A stretch of 7,817 nt of DNA from Sulfurihydrogenibium yellowstonense SS-5 (GCF_000173615.1 NZ_ABZS01000072.1:1-7817), one strand, 5' to 3'; positions 1 through 7,310 are shown, numbered from the stretch's first letter. Numbers and translations are program-made. Notes: generated by a model not told the origin, from the letters alone.

Positions 1-12
1 GGGCAATTTATG

Positions 13-42
13 AACTACCAATGCAGTAAATAATTGGTAGTT
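13..42. repeat. 10-bp perfect inverted repeat upstream of the globin gene
   Basis: The arms AACTACCAAT (13-22) and ATTGGTAGTT (33-42) are exact reverse complements around a 10-nt loop. Neither side is followed by a T-run in the direction of transcription, so it does not look like an intrinsic terminator. The 14 bases at the window start (GGGCAATTTATGAA) resemble the left part of the palindrome at 7185-7202, so this could be a decayed member of a dispersed palindromic repeat. Function unknown. Confidence 0.6.
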
Positions 43-53
43 AAAATAAGAGG

Positions 54-74
54 ATTCTTTGCCGGCTTAAGAAT
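54..74. repeat. possible degenerate half-hairpin repeat
   Basis: ATTCTT (54-59) pairs with AAGAAT (69-74), giving a 21-nt hairpin span. That is the same span and the same closing stem (ATTCT/AGAAT) as the left half of the intact repeat at 7498-7518. By eye, about 17 of 27 positions match the reverse complement of that half. This is a weak match in AT-rich DNA and may be coincidence. Confidence 0.3.
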
Positions 75-111
75 GAAGCCTTGGATTTTTGGAACACGCT
101 TCCTTTTCTTC

Positions 112-141
112 TTGCATAAGTTTATCTGCAAAATGTATAAT
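112..141 (+). promoter_or_regulatory. putative sigma-70 promoter for the globin-PsiE gene
   Basis: A perfect -10 hexamer TATAAT lies at 136-141. TTGCAT at 112-117 is a partial -35 (the TTG matches), with an 18-base spacer. The predicted start near 147-149 leaves a short leader of about 30 bases holding GAGG (163-166) ten bases before the ATG at 177. The -10 is convincing; the -35 is weak. Confidence 0.55.
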
Positions 142-176
142 TACCACTAAAAAATTTCAAACGAGGAAATTTTGTA

Positions 177-1091
177 ATGATAGAAAACATAGAACAAATA
201 AAAAAAGATTTTGATTTTACACAAGAAGACGTAGAAAGAATAAAAAAGCTAAAGCCAATTTTAGAAAAATATTTGGACGAATTTATAAGTAAATTCTATT
301 TTTTTATCTCCAGATTTCCTGATTACAATCAATTTTTAAAAAATGAAGACCTGTTTAAAAGACATAAATCAGAGCTGAAAAATTGGTTTTTAGACCTGTT
401 TAGTGGAAACTATGACGAAAACTACTTTTCAAGGCTATATAAAATTGGAGAAGTTCACGTAAACATAGGACTTCCAACCCACTATGTTAATGCTGCATTT
501 AATTTTGTAAGAAGGTTTATCATAGAAAAAATAGATGCAGAAATTCAAGATAGAAATGAAAGAAATCTTTATGTTACATCAATCGGAAAGCTAATTGATA
601 TAAATCTCGATGTTTTGACGTTGGCTTACAGAGAGAAAGAGTTAATTAAGTATGGGGCTTTGTCAAAATACACTAGAATCTTGTTTGTTTTTGCAAAGAG
701 ATTTTCTGAAATAATTGATTTTGTTATACTTGGTGCATTGGTAATAGTTGCTTTATTTGTATTTGTTTTATTTGGATATGATATCTATAAAATTTTATTT
801 AATATAATTCCTTTTGAAGAGGGGATAATTATTTTGCTTGGTACTTTACTCATACTTTGGGCTGTAGGGGAATTAATGAACGAAGAAATAAAACACTTTA
901 AAGGTGGAGGTTTTGCCATAACAATTTTTGTAAGCATTGCTTTAGCTGCAATGATTAGAAAACTTTTAATTGCTTCTTTGTCTGAAAGCGGAGAAAAGAA
1001 AGTCATAGAGCTTGTAGCTTATAGCTTTGTTATTTTGGTTCTTGGTATAGTCTATTGGCTTATAAAGAAAAATAAACAGCAAGAAATTTAG
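177..1091 (+). CDS. Protoglobin-type heme domain fused to a PsiE-like membrane domain
   Basis: The 304-residue protein has two parts. Residues 1-160 read as a globin-coupled-sensor/protoglobin domain: the stretch VHVNIGLP (93-100) matches the proximal-histidine segment of HemAT-type sensors, making His94 the likely heme ligand, and Tyr41 in KFYFF aligns with the distal B10 tyrosine of HemAT. Residues 180-296 form four hydrophobic helices (about 181-203, 213-231, 246-264, 276-295). Features such as GELMNEEIKHF, AAMIRKLLI and a final LGIVYWLIKKNK recall the PsiE family (phosphate-starvation-inducible membrane protein of unknown mechanism). The globin domain should be cytoplasmic. The likely role is sensing oxygen, NO or redox state through heme and passing it to the membrane domain; this is inferred from the architecture. 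No kinase, cyclase or chemotaxis module is present. GAGG at 163-166 supports the ATG start. It stands alone after a promoter and is followed 41 bases later by cysS. The domain calls were made from memory of the motifs. Confidence 0.8.
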   Translation: MIENIEQIKKDFDFTQEDVERIKKLKPILEKYLDEFISKFYFFISRFPDYNQFLKNEDLFKRHKSELKNWFLDLFSGNYDENYFSRLYKIGEVHVNIGLPTHYVNAAFNFVRRFIIEKIDAEIQDRNERNLYVTSIGKLIDINLDVLTLAYREKELIKYGALSKYTRILFVFAKRFSEIIDFVILGALVIVALFVFVLFGYDIYKILFNIIPFEEGIIILLGTLLILWAVGELMNEEIKHFKGGGFAITIFVSIALAAMIRKLLIASLSESGEKKVIELVAYSFVILVLGIVYWLIKKNKQQEI

Positions 1092-1095
1092 AATA

Positions 1096-1104
1096 TGCTA
1101 AAAT
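1096..1104 (+). promoter_or_regulatory. possible extended -10 promoter for cysS
   Basis: TGCTAAAAT in the 41-base gap before cysS fits an extended -10 (TGn plus TAAAAT, five of six to consensus). No good -35 lies 16-18 bases upstream. The predicted start would be near 1110, leaving a leader of about 22 bases with the ribosome site GGAG at 1123-1126. Read-through from the globin gene is equally possible. Confidence 0.3.
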
Positions 1105-1132
1105 TTTATAAACATCTTACACGGAGTAAGCC

Positions 1133-2596
1133 ATGAGTCTAAAGATATACAACACATTAACCGGAAAAAAGGAAGATTTTGCACCTATAAAACCAGGGGA
1201 AGTTAAAATTTACACCTGTGGTGTGACGGTTTATGATTATAACCATGTAGGTCATGGTAGAAGTTTAATCGTTTTTGATATGATTAGAAGATATTTAAGA
1301 TATCTTGGATACAATGTTATTTTTGTAAGAAACTTTACTGATGTTGATGACAAAATCATCAACAGAGCAAAAAATGAGTGTTTACCCTTTAGTGTTATTT
1401 CAGATAAATTTATAAAAGAATACTTTGATGATGCAGAAAAATTTAGAATAGAACCGGCCGACGTAGAGCCAAGAGTTACAACGCATATTCCTGATATTAT
1501 AAATTTCATTCAAAAGCTTGTTGATGCTGGTTATGCATATGAAGCTGATGGAGATGTTTATTTTTCTGTAAGAAAGTTTAAAGAGTATGGAAAGCTTTCT
1601 AAAAGAAGTATAGATGAGCTTTTAGCCGGCGCAAGAATTGAACCGGGAGAAAAAAAGAAGGACCCGCTTGATTTTGCATTATGGAAGTCAGCAAAAGCAG
1701 GAGAGCCTTACTGGGAATCTCCATGGGGTAAAGGAAGACCTGGTTGGCATACAGAATGCTGTGCAATGATATTTAAACATCTTGGAGAAACGATCGATAT
1801 ACACGGCGGTGGTTTAGATTTGACTTTTCCACACCATGAAAACGAGATAGCACAAGCAGAAGCTTTGACAGGAAAACCATTTGCAAGATACTGGATTCAT
1901 AACGGCTTAGTTACTGTAAACGGACAAAAAATGTCAAAATCTCTTGGAAATTATATAACCCTTAAAGAGATATACTCTAAATACGAACCAGACATTTTAA
2001 GGCTATTAGTTTTATCTGTCCATTACAGAAGTCCTTTAGATTTTTCTTGGGATAAAATGGAAGAGACTAAAAAAGCTTACGAAAGGCTTAAAAATGCAAT
2101 TGAGGAAGCAGAAGTTTTAAATAAACTTCCAATAGAAGAAAACTTTGAAGGAGATTTATATAACGCCGTCCAAAAAGCACAATCTGGTTTTTACTCAGCA
2201 ATGAGCGATGACTTTAACACACCGGAGGCCCTTGCATCTTTATTTGGTCTTGTAAGAGAAATGAATATTTTAAGAGATAAAGCTATTAAACATGGCGGAA
2301 TCTCTAAGAAAGCATTAGAATCCTACAAAGAAGCAGCGAAAACACTTCATGATATAGGAAGAGATATATTCGGACTGTTTGACAGCCTACAACCATGCGT
2401 AAAACAAGAAGAAATTAAAGCTAAAGAAAAAGAAGAAAGTATAAACGAAGATTTAATTCAAGTACTGATAGAAGCAAGAGAAAAAGCAAGGAAGGATAAA
2501 CAGTTTGCAATTGCAGACTTAATAAGAGATAAGCTGGCTGAAAAAGGAATAATCTTAGAAGATACACCATTTGGAACAAAATGGAAAAAAGCGTAG
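1133..2596 (+). CDS. cysS: Cysteinyl-tRNA synthetase
   Basis: Class I aminoacyl-tRNA synthetase that activates cysteine with ATP and charges tRNA-Cys in the cytoplasm. The 487-residue protein carries the HIGH signature as HVGH (38-41) and the KMSKS loop at 266-270. The four zinc ligands that select cysteine fall at Cys29, Cys209, His234 and Glu238, almost the same numbers as in E. coli CysRS. TECCAM (208-212 region) and HGGGLDL (224-230) are family hallmarks. The C-terminal region (from about 310) is helical, charged and somewhat longer than in the 461-residue E. coli enzyme. GGAG at 1123-1126 sits six bases before the ATG. Its last 16 bases overlap the start of the methyltransferase gene, so the two are probably co-transcribed and translationally coupled. 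No sign of damage. Confidence 0.97.
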   Translation: MSLKIYNTLTGKKEDFAPIKPGEVKIYTCGVTVYDYNHVGHGRSLIVFDMIRRYLRYLGYNVIFVRNFTDVDDKIINRAKNECLPFSVISDKFIKEYFDDAEKFRIEPADVEPRVTTHIPDIINFIQKLVDAGYAYEADGDVYFSVRKFKEYGKLSKRSIDELLAGARIEPGEKKKDPLDFALWKSAKAGEPYWESPWGKGRPGWHTECCAMIFKHLGETIDIHGGGLDLTFPHHENEIAQAEALTGKPFARYWIHNGLVTVNGQKMSKSLGNYITLKEIYSKYEPDILRLLVLSVHYRSPLDFSWDKMEETKKAYERLKNAIEEAEVLNKLPIEENFEGDLYNAVQKAQSGFYSAMSDDFNTPEALASLFGLVREMNILRDKAIKHGGISKKALESYKEAAKTLHDIGRDIFGLFDSLQPCVKQEEIKAKEKEESINEDLIQVLIEAREKARKDKQFAIADLIRDKLAEKGIILEDTPFGTKWKKA

Positions 2597-3256
2597 TAGA
2601 AAGGATATTTGATAACGTTCACAAGTCTTACGATAGTTTTTTAAATTTTGCTACATTTGGACTGATTAATAAATGGCAAAACCAATTAATTTCAGCTACA
2701 GATTTAAAAGGGTATGTTTTGGATATTGGAACAGGAACGGGAGAGATAGTTAGAAAGCTTAGAGAAAAAGACAAGGAATGTTTTATTTACGCAGTTGATT
2801 TATCTTTTAATATGCTAAAAACTGCTAAAAATAAAGTCTCTGACGAAAAAATACTTTACATTAGGGCTAATGCGTTAAAACTTCCGTTTAAAAACTCGTC
2901 TTTAGATAACGATTTTCTTTTCTCTTGTATTTAGACATTTACCAAGAGAAGAGATTACCAAAGAGCTTAGAAGAGTTTTAAGACAATACGGTACAGTCTC
3001 TATTCTTGAAATCGGAAAACCAGAAAGTAATATTTTTTATAAATTTATCCATTTTTTTGCAGATAGATTGTTTAGACCAATAGGAAGGCTTATCTTTTCA
3101 AAAGAAGAGTGGGATTATTTTGTAGAATCCATAGAGAATGCTATGAAAATATCCGAAATAAAACCTTTTTTTAATAAACATGGATTTAATGTTAAGTTTT
3201 TAGAAAAGAGATTTTTTGGATTAATTCATCTGATAGTTTTGGAAAAAATAGAGTGA
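2581..3256 (+). pseudogene. UbiE/MenG-family quinone methyltransferase, frameshifted
   Basis: The first frame (2581-2934, 117 residues) holds the start of a SAM-dependent methyltransferase: ERIFDNVHKSYD near the N-terminus, motif I VLDIGTGTGE (46-55), the acidic Asp73 after strand 2, and ALKLPF (98-103). It then ends at a TAG (2932-2934). The +1 frame, open from 2906, continues the same protein with SLVFRHLPREE, RRVL, SILEIGKP and a full C-terminal domain to the TGA at 3254-3256. Dropping one T in the pyrimidine tract around 2913-2926 gives one 224-residue protein of normal UbiE/MenG length and spacing. These enzymes C-methylate demethylmenaquinone or related quinones, fitting respiration; whether this one does that is inferred. 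The start overlaps cysS by 16 bases and has no clear ribosome site of its own. It could be a recent mutation, a sequencing error in the T-rich tract, or, less likely, recoding. Confidence 0.82.
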
Positions 3257-3351
3257 AAAATTATTGATTTTTATGAAATCAAGAAGTAATTTAATACAGA
3301 CACTTTATACGTTGGGTGAGAAATTAGTGATTTTTAAAAAATTTAAAAGAG

Positions 3352-3383
3352 GAGATCCTTCGGCCTTACGGCCTCAGGATGAC
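3352..3383. repeat. right half of the dispersed hairpin repeat
   Basis: This matches 7556-7586 closely: GAGATCCTTCGG at the start and CTCAGGATGAC at the end are the same in both. It folds as ATCCT/AGGAT (3355-3359 with 3376-3380) plus an inner GGCC/GGCC stem, separated by a 2x2 mismatch. The matching left half is not upstream where the intact element would place it. Confidence 0.85.
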
Positions 3384-3430
3384 AGAGAAAAGTTGACTGA
3401 TAAATATTAGAGAAAAGATAGCCTTGTTCT

Positions 3431-3458
3431 GTTATTATGTAGCTAAACGAAGAATCTC
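3431..3458. repeat. degenerate left half of the dispersed hairpin repeat
   Basis: CGAAGAATCTCATATT (3448-3463) is identical over 16 bases to 7511-7526. Extending left to 3431, about 23 of 27 positions match the intact left half with one gap. It lies 47 bases after a right half, so the two halves stand in the opposite order to the intact element at 7495-7586. Confidence 0.7.
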
Positions 3459-3530
3459 ATATTGTTTTATTGAATATTGAATTTCTCACTATACAATTGA
3501 ATAGTAATTAATAATAGATTTAATAATCTA

Positions 3531-3536
3531 AGGAGG
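3531..3536 (+). promoter_or_regulatory. consensus ribosome binding site of acs
   Basis: AGGAGG, a full anti-Shine-Dalgarno match, lies six bases before the ATG at 3543. It fixes the acs start and suggests strong translation. Confidence 0.9.
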
Positions 3537-3542
3537 GTAAAA

Positions 3543-5441
3543 ATGGAAAATTTAGAAACAGTTCATTTACAAGTAAAGGATATTTACTATCCACCGGAGG
3601 AGATTAAAAAAGAGTGTATAGTTCAAAACTACGAAGAGATGTATAAAAAATCTATTGAAAATCCTGATGAATTTTGGTCTGAAGTTGCAAATGAACTATT
3701 TTGGTATCAAAAGTGGGATAAGGTTTTGGAGTGGAATATTCCTTATGCTAAATGGTTTGTTGGCGGGAAAACAAACATCACATACAACTGTCTTGATAGA
3801 CATGTTTTAAACGGAAAAAGAAATAAAGTAGCTTATATTTACGTTGATGAAGACGGAAACGAGAAAAAGATAACCTATGGCGAGCTTTTGGAGCTTGTCA
3901 ATAGACTTGCAAATGGCTTGAAATCCCTTGGTGTTGGTAAAGGGGATAGAGTTTCTATTTATATGCCAAATACTATTGAAGCAATAGCAAGTATGCTTGC
4001 TTGTGCAAGAATTGGAGCTATACACAGCGTAGTTTTTGCAGGATTTAGCGAAGGGGCATTGAAATTAAGAATCAACGATGCAAAAGCAAAAGTAGTAATA
4101 ACAGCAGCCTACACAAAAAGAAGGGGTAAAAAAATACCATTACTTCCAACTGTAAAAGATGCGATTAAAGAGCTTGATTTTGTTAAAAAAGTTATCGTCT
4201 GGGACAGGGATAATGAGCTTTCTGAAGAGGAATACGGTAGCCATTATATAAACTTTCAAAAATTAATCAAGTCAAGCAGTCCTGTCTGTGAGCCGGAAAT
4301 CATGGATGCGGAAGACCCATTGTTTATTCTTTATACATCAGGAACAACAGGAAAGCCAAAGGGGGTTCTTCATACAACTGGCGGTTATATGGTAAACACG
4401 TATCTAACAACAAAAACAGTATTTAACATAAAAGAAGATACAATTTATTGGTGTACAGCAGACATTGGATGGATTACAGGCCATAGCTATATTGTCTATG
4501 GACCGCTTGCGAACGGTGCAACATCAGTAATAATGGAGGGTGTTCCGGTATATCCACATCCTGGCATTTGGTGGGAGTATGTTGAAAAATACAGAGTAAA
4601 CGTATTCTATACAGCACCTACAGCCATTAGAATGCTTATGAGATTTGGAGATGAAATTCCGGCAAAATATGATTTATCGTCGTTAAAAATACTTGGTTCT
4701 GTTGGTGAGCCAATCAATCCAGAAGCTTGGATTTGGTATTATAAAAACATAGGAAGAGAAAAAGCTGTCGTAGTTGACACATGGTGGCAGACAGAAACAG
4801 GAGCACATATGATAACAACGCTTCCATGTTATCCTTCAAAGCCGGGTAAAGCAGGAAAGCCATTGTTTGGTGTAGTTCCGGCAGTAGTTGATAAAGAAGG
4901 TAATGAACTTCCACCTAACACAGTAGGGCATTTAGTGATAAAGAAACCATGGCCATCTATGCTTAGAACATGTTGGGGAGAGCCGGAAAGATATGAAAAA
5001 TACTGGAAAGAAATTCCTGGCGGTGTTTATTCAGCAGGAGACCTTGCTTCCGTAGATGAAGATGGATATATTATTATTCTTGGACGTGCTGATGACGTTT
5101 TAAGCGTTGCAGGACACAGAATAGGTAATGCAGAGGTTGAATCCGCAATCGTTGAACATCCTGCAGTTGCAGAAGCGGCTGTAATTGGAAAGCCTAACGA
5201 AATTAAAGGTGAATCAATTAAGGCATTTGTCATACTAAAGGAAGGATATTCGCCATCACAAGAATTAATCATCGAAATCAAAGAAACAGTCAAAGAGGTT
5301 CTTGGTGCTATAGCTGTTCCGGACGAAGTAGAATTTGTTGATAAACTACCAAAAACAAGAAGTGGTAAAATAATGAGAAGAGTTTTAAGAGCCAAAGAAT
5401 TAGGTCAAGAGCTTGGAGACATATCAACACTTGAAGATTAG
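3543..5441 (+). CDS. acs: Acetyl-CoA synthetase, AMP-forming
   Basis: This enzyme converts acetate, ATP and CoA to acetyl-CoA, AMP and pyrophosphate in the cytoplasm, feeding acetate into central carbon metabolism. The 632 residues run the full length of the family. Visible motifs are the P-loop-like TSGTTGKPKG (265-274), CTADIGWITGHSY (304-316), GSVGEPINPEA (385-395) and DTWWQTETG (412-420). The second Trp of that last motif (415) corresponds to the residue that limits the acyl pocket to acetate in Salmonella Acs. The C-terminal hinge and CoA region is present (GRADDVLSVAGHR), and PKTRSGK ends at Lys609. That is the catalytic lysine that is reversibly acetylated in well-studied Acs enzymes, so post-translational control by an acetyltransferase/deacetylase pair is plausible. 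It heads a tight cluster: the hslU ribosome site overlaps its stop codon. It is intact, with base use like its neighbours. Confidence 0.97.
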   Translation: MENLETVHLQVKDIYYPPEEIKKECIVQNYEEMYKKSIENPDEFWSEVANELFWYQKWDKVLEWNIPYAKWFVGGKTNITYNCLDRHVLNGKRNKVAYIYVDEDGNEKKITYGELLELVNRLANGLKSLGVGKGDRVSIYMPNTIEAIASMLACARIGAIHSVVFAGFSEGALKLRINDAKAKVVITAAYTKRRGKKIPLLPTVKDAIKELDFVKKVIVWDRDNELSEEEYGSHYINFQKLIKSSSPVCEPEIMDAEDPLFILYTSGTTGKPKGVLHTTGGYMVNTYLTTKTVFNIKEDTIYWCTADIGWITGHSYIVYGPLANGATSVIMEGVPVYPHPGIWWEYVEKYRVNVFYTAPTAIRMLMRFGDEIPAKYDLSSLKILGSVGEPINPEAWIWYYKNIGREKAVVVDTWWQTETGAHMITTLPCYPSKPGKAGKPLFGVVPAVVDKEGNELPPNTVGHLVIKKPWPSMLRTCWGEPERYEKYWKEIPGGVYSAGDLASVDEDGYIIILGRADDVLSVAGHRIGNAEVESAIVEHPAVAEAAVIGKPNEIKGESIKAFVILKEGYSPSQELIIEIKETVKEVLGAIAVPDEVEFVDKLPKTRSGKIMRRVLRAKELGQELGDISTLED

Positions 5442-5453
5442 GAGGCCAGATTG
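5440..5453 (+). promoter_or_regulatory. ribosome site overlapping acs stop, with TTG start of hslU
   Basis: AGGAGG (5440-5445) contains the last two bases of the acs TAG stop and lies five bases before TTG (5451-5453). No in-frame ATG is nearby, and the protein from this TTG starts exactly where HslU proteins usually do. The arrangement favours re-initiation by ribosomes finishing acs. Confidence 0.85.
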
Positions 5454-6797
5454 GAAATAGACAGAGAGCTTACACCTAAGCAGATAGTGGAAGAGTTAGA
5501 TAAATACATAGTTGGTCAGTATGAAGCTAAAAAGGCGGTTGCAATAGCACTTAGAAATAGATGGAGAAGGCAAAAATTACCGGAAGACCTAAGAGATGAA
5601 GTAATTCCAAAAAATATACTCATGATCGGACCTACAGGAGTAGGTAAAACTGAAATTGCAAGAAGACTAGCAAACTTAGTAAAAGCACCATTTATAAAAG
5701 TAGAAGCAACAAAGTTTACAGAAGTTGGATACGTTGGAAGAGACGTTGAATCTATCATAAGAGAGCTTGTTGATGTATCTTTTAAGATGATAAAAGCTGA
5801 AAAAATGGAAGAAGTAAGAGAAAAGGCAAAAGCTATAGCAGAAGAAAAGGTATTAGACTATTTAGTCCCAAAAAAAACAAAAAGGTATGGAACACTTATT
5901 GAGGAAGAAGAAGAATCGCCGGCAAGAGAGAAATTTAGAGAAATGCTAAAAAACGGTCAACTGGATGATAAAGTTGTAGAAATAGATGTGGAAGAGAAAG
6001 TCTCAGCGGTTGTTGGAGGTGTAGTTGTTCCTGGTCTTGAAGATATTGAAAGTCAGTTAAAAGAATTATTTTCAAATTTAGGACCTTCAAAAAGAAAAAA
6101 AAGAAGATTGACGGTCAAGGAGGCGCTAAAAATTATAGAAAACGAAGAAGCAGAAAAGCTTATAGATATGGATGAAGTCCAAACCTTAGCAGTAAAAAGA
6201 GCAGAAAACTTAGGAATAGTATTTATTGATGAAATCGATAAAGTAGCAGCAAGAGGGTCGTCAAAAAGTGGTCCTGATGTATCAAGAGAAGGAGTGCAGA
6301 GAGATTTACTTCCAATTGTAGAAGGAACGGTGGTTTCAACAAAATACGGACCGGTCAAAACAGACCATATTTTATTTATAGCAGCAGGAGCATTTCATTT
6401 AGCAAAACCTTCAGATTTAATTCCAGAATTGCAAGGAAGATTTCCGATAAGAGTAGAACTTAAAGCACTTACAAAAGATGATTTTGTCAAAATTTTAACA
6501 GAACCAAAAAATGCATTGATAAAACAGTATATAGCTTTAATGTCTACAGAAGGCGTTGAACTTGAATTTACAGAAGACGCAATTCAAGAAATAGCACAAA
6601 TAGCAGAAGAAGTAAACGAAAGAACAGAAAACATCGGAGCAAGAAGACTTCATACAATATTAGAAAAAATAATGGAAGACTTTTCATTTAACGCACCAGA
6701 TTTAAAAGGGCAGAAGATTGTGATAGATAGCAAATTGGTTAGAGAAAAACTTGGTAATGTGATTACAAACGAGGATTTAACAAGATATATATTATAA
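5451..6797 (+). CDS. hslU: ATP-dependent protease ATPase subunit HslU (ClpY)
   Basis: AAA+ unfoldase that forms a hexameric ring, unfolds proteins and feeds them to the HslV peptidase in the cytoplasm. In the 448 residues I see the N-terminal LDKYIVGQ and ALRNRWRR (33-40), Walker A GPTGVGKT (60-67), the pore loop GYVGRD (93-98), a charged intermediate domain from about 110 to 240, Walker B VFIDE (257-261) and sensor 1 AAGAFH (311-316). The arginine-finger region is LQGRFP (Arg330), and sensor 2 is NIGARRL (394-400). The C-terminal EDLTRYIL (441-448) is the tail that docks into HslV, so a functional HslV partner is expected, yet hslV is not beside it as in the usual hslVU pair. It sits 9 bases after acs and 13 before the RAM gene. 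Start codon TTG. Confidence 0.97.
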   Translation: MEIDRELTPKQIVEELDKYIVGQYEAKKAVAIALRNRWRRQKLPEDLRDEVIPKNILMIGPTGVGKTEIARRLANLVKAPFIKVEATKFTEVGYVGRDVESIIRELVDVSFKMIKAEKMEEVREKAKAIAEEKVLDYLVPKKTKRYGTLIEEEEESPAREKFREMLKNGQLDDKVVEIDVEEKVSAVVGGVVVPGLEDIESQLKELFSNLGPSKRKKRRLTVKEALKIIENEEAEKLIDMDEVQTLAVKRAENLGIVFIDEIDKVAARGSSKSGPDVSREGVQRDLLPIVEGTVVSTKYGPVKTDHILFIAAGAFHLAKPSDLIPELQGRFPIRVELKALTKDDFVKILTEPKNALIKQYIALMSTEGVELEFTEDAIQEIAQIAEEVNERTENIGARRLHTILEKIMEDFSFNAPDLKGQKIVIDSKLVREKLGNVITNEDLTRYIL

Positions 6798-6810
6798 GAG
6801 GAGAAAGATT

Positions 6811-7107
6811 ATGAAAGAAATGGAAATGCCAATAACTTTTGAAGAGCTTTTAAAAGATATAGAAATAAAAAATGCTGCATCTGCCTATGTTTTAATTGAA
6901 GCAAATCCACCAGAAATACCAAATATTTTAAAAGCACTATCAACAATAGAAAATGTAAAATCCGCAGATGTAGTAACCGGCATATACGACATAATCGTTT
7001 ATGTTGTAGGTGAAGACCAAAACGAAATAGGAAGAATTGTTATAAAAGATATTAATCCAATTCCGGGCGTGAAAAAAGCTACAACTTGTATGGTAGTTAA
7101 ATTATAA
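6811..7107 (+). CDS. Stand-alone RAM domain protein (Lrp/AsnC ligand-binding type)
   Basis: The small protein (98 residues) contains the RAM fold of Lrp/AsnC regulators from about residue 25 to 97. AYVLIEANP opens the first strand, VVTGIYDIIVYV (54-65) carries the family TGxYD signature, and IPGVKKATTCMVV closes it. The N-terminal 24 residues are too short for a helix-turn-helix, so it probably cannot bind DNA by itself. Stand-alone RAM proteins are known to form rings that bind amino acids or other small molecules, and some modulate full-length Lrp relatives; the ligand here is unknown. AGGAG (6799-6803) lies seven bases before the ATG. Two further in-frame ATGs (6820, 6826) are less well placed. 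It is the third gene of the acs-hslU cluster, 13 bases after hslU. Confidence 0.85.
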   Translation: MKEMEMPITFEELLKDIEIKNAASAYVLIEANPPEIPNILKALSTIENVKSADVVTGIYDIIVYVVGEDQNEIGRIVIKDINPIPGVKKATTCMVVKL

Positions 7108-7124
7108 AGTAAAAAAAGTAGTAG

Positions 7125-7146
7125 ATTCTTTGCATGGTTTTAGAAT
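7125..7146. repeat. possible degenerate half-hairpin repeat
   Basis: ATTCT (7125-7129) pairs with AGAAT (7142-7146), the same closing stem as the left half of the repeat at 7498-7518 and a near-equal span (22 against 21). The interior is diverged. It begins 18 bases after the RAM stop, where a transcript-end hairpin would be expected, but no T-run follows. Confidence 0.3.
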
Positions 7147-7184
7147 ACTAAAAGTGAGATTTTGAAAGATCAATGAATATTGGG

Positions 7185-7202
7185 GGCAATTCATGAATTG
7201 CC
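7185..7202. repeat. perfect 18-bp palindrome
   Basis: GGCAATTCATGAATTGCC reads the same on both strands. With G-T pairs it extends to 7181-7206. The window's first 14 bases resemble its left arm. It may be a dispersed palindromic repeat, a dimeric protein-binding site or a bidirectional RNA hairpin; the sequence does not decide. Confidence 0.75.
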
Positions 7203-7310
7203 TCTACTTTCACTTTCCTTATAATCTCTGAAGACTTTAATCAAAAGAGTCTCTTTCTATAAATTTATTAAAATCCAATTCTTGCCTAAGGCATAATTAA
7301 AAAAATGTTT

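Larger units (their letters stand above)
3316..3489. repeat. 174-bp segment bounded by a perfect 10-bp inverted repeat
   Basis: GTGAGAAATT at 3316-3325 is the exact reverse complement of AATTTCTCAC at 3480-3489. Both hairpin half-repeats of this gap lie inside. No clean target-site duplication is seen, although TATAC occurs near both ends (3306-3310 and 3490-3494). It could be a small non-autonomous mobile element or a chance pairing in AT-rich DNA. Confidence 0.35.
3257..3542. other. 286-base non-coding leader region before acs
   Basis: No gene is seen here. A small stem (TTGATTT at 3264-3270 with AAATCAA at 3276-3282) follows the methyltransferase stop but has no T-run. The middle is occupied by two half-repeats (3352-3383 and 3431-3458) enclosed by a 10-bp inverted repeat (3316-3325 with 3480-3489). 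The last 50 bases are very AT-rich and probably contain the acs promoter. Several weak hexamer pairs exist and I cannot choose one. Confidence 0.7.

Noticed and set aside
13..42. Upstream inverted repeat as an intrinsic terminator
   Set aside because: It is followed by AAAATAAG on the + strand and CATAAATT on the - strand, so it lacks a T-tract in either direction.
2906..2934. Programmed frameshifting in the methyltransferase
   Set aside because: No known recoding signal is evident: there is no classic slippery heptamer with a downstream structure, and the family is not known for recoding. Mutation or read error is simpler.
3068..3256. 62-codon open frame as a separate small gene
   Set aside because: It is the C-terminal part of the frameshifted methyltransferase. 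The frame is open back to 2906 with coding similarity throughout, and there is no ribosome site before it.
3264..3282. Stem-loop after the methyltransferase stop as a terminator
   Set aside because: The 7-bp stem is AT-rich and followed by GAAGTAAT, with no T-run, so termination is not supported.
5027..5395. 122-codon open frame on the - strand inside acs
   Set aside because: It lies wholly within a clearly conserved acs region, has Ser/Thr/Ile-rich composition typical of an antisense shadow, and has no recognisable domain.
6053..6358. 101-codon open frame on the - strand inside hslU
   Set aside because: It is antisense to the conserved Walker B region of hslU, with low-complexity Ser/Phe-rich translation and no ribosome site.
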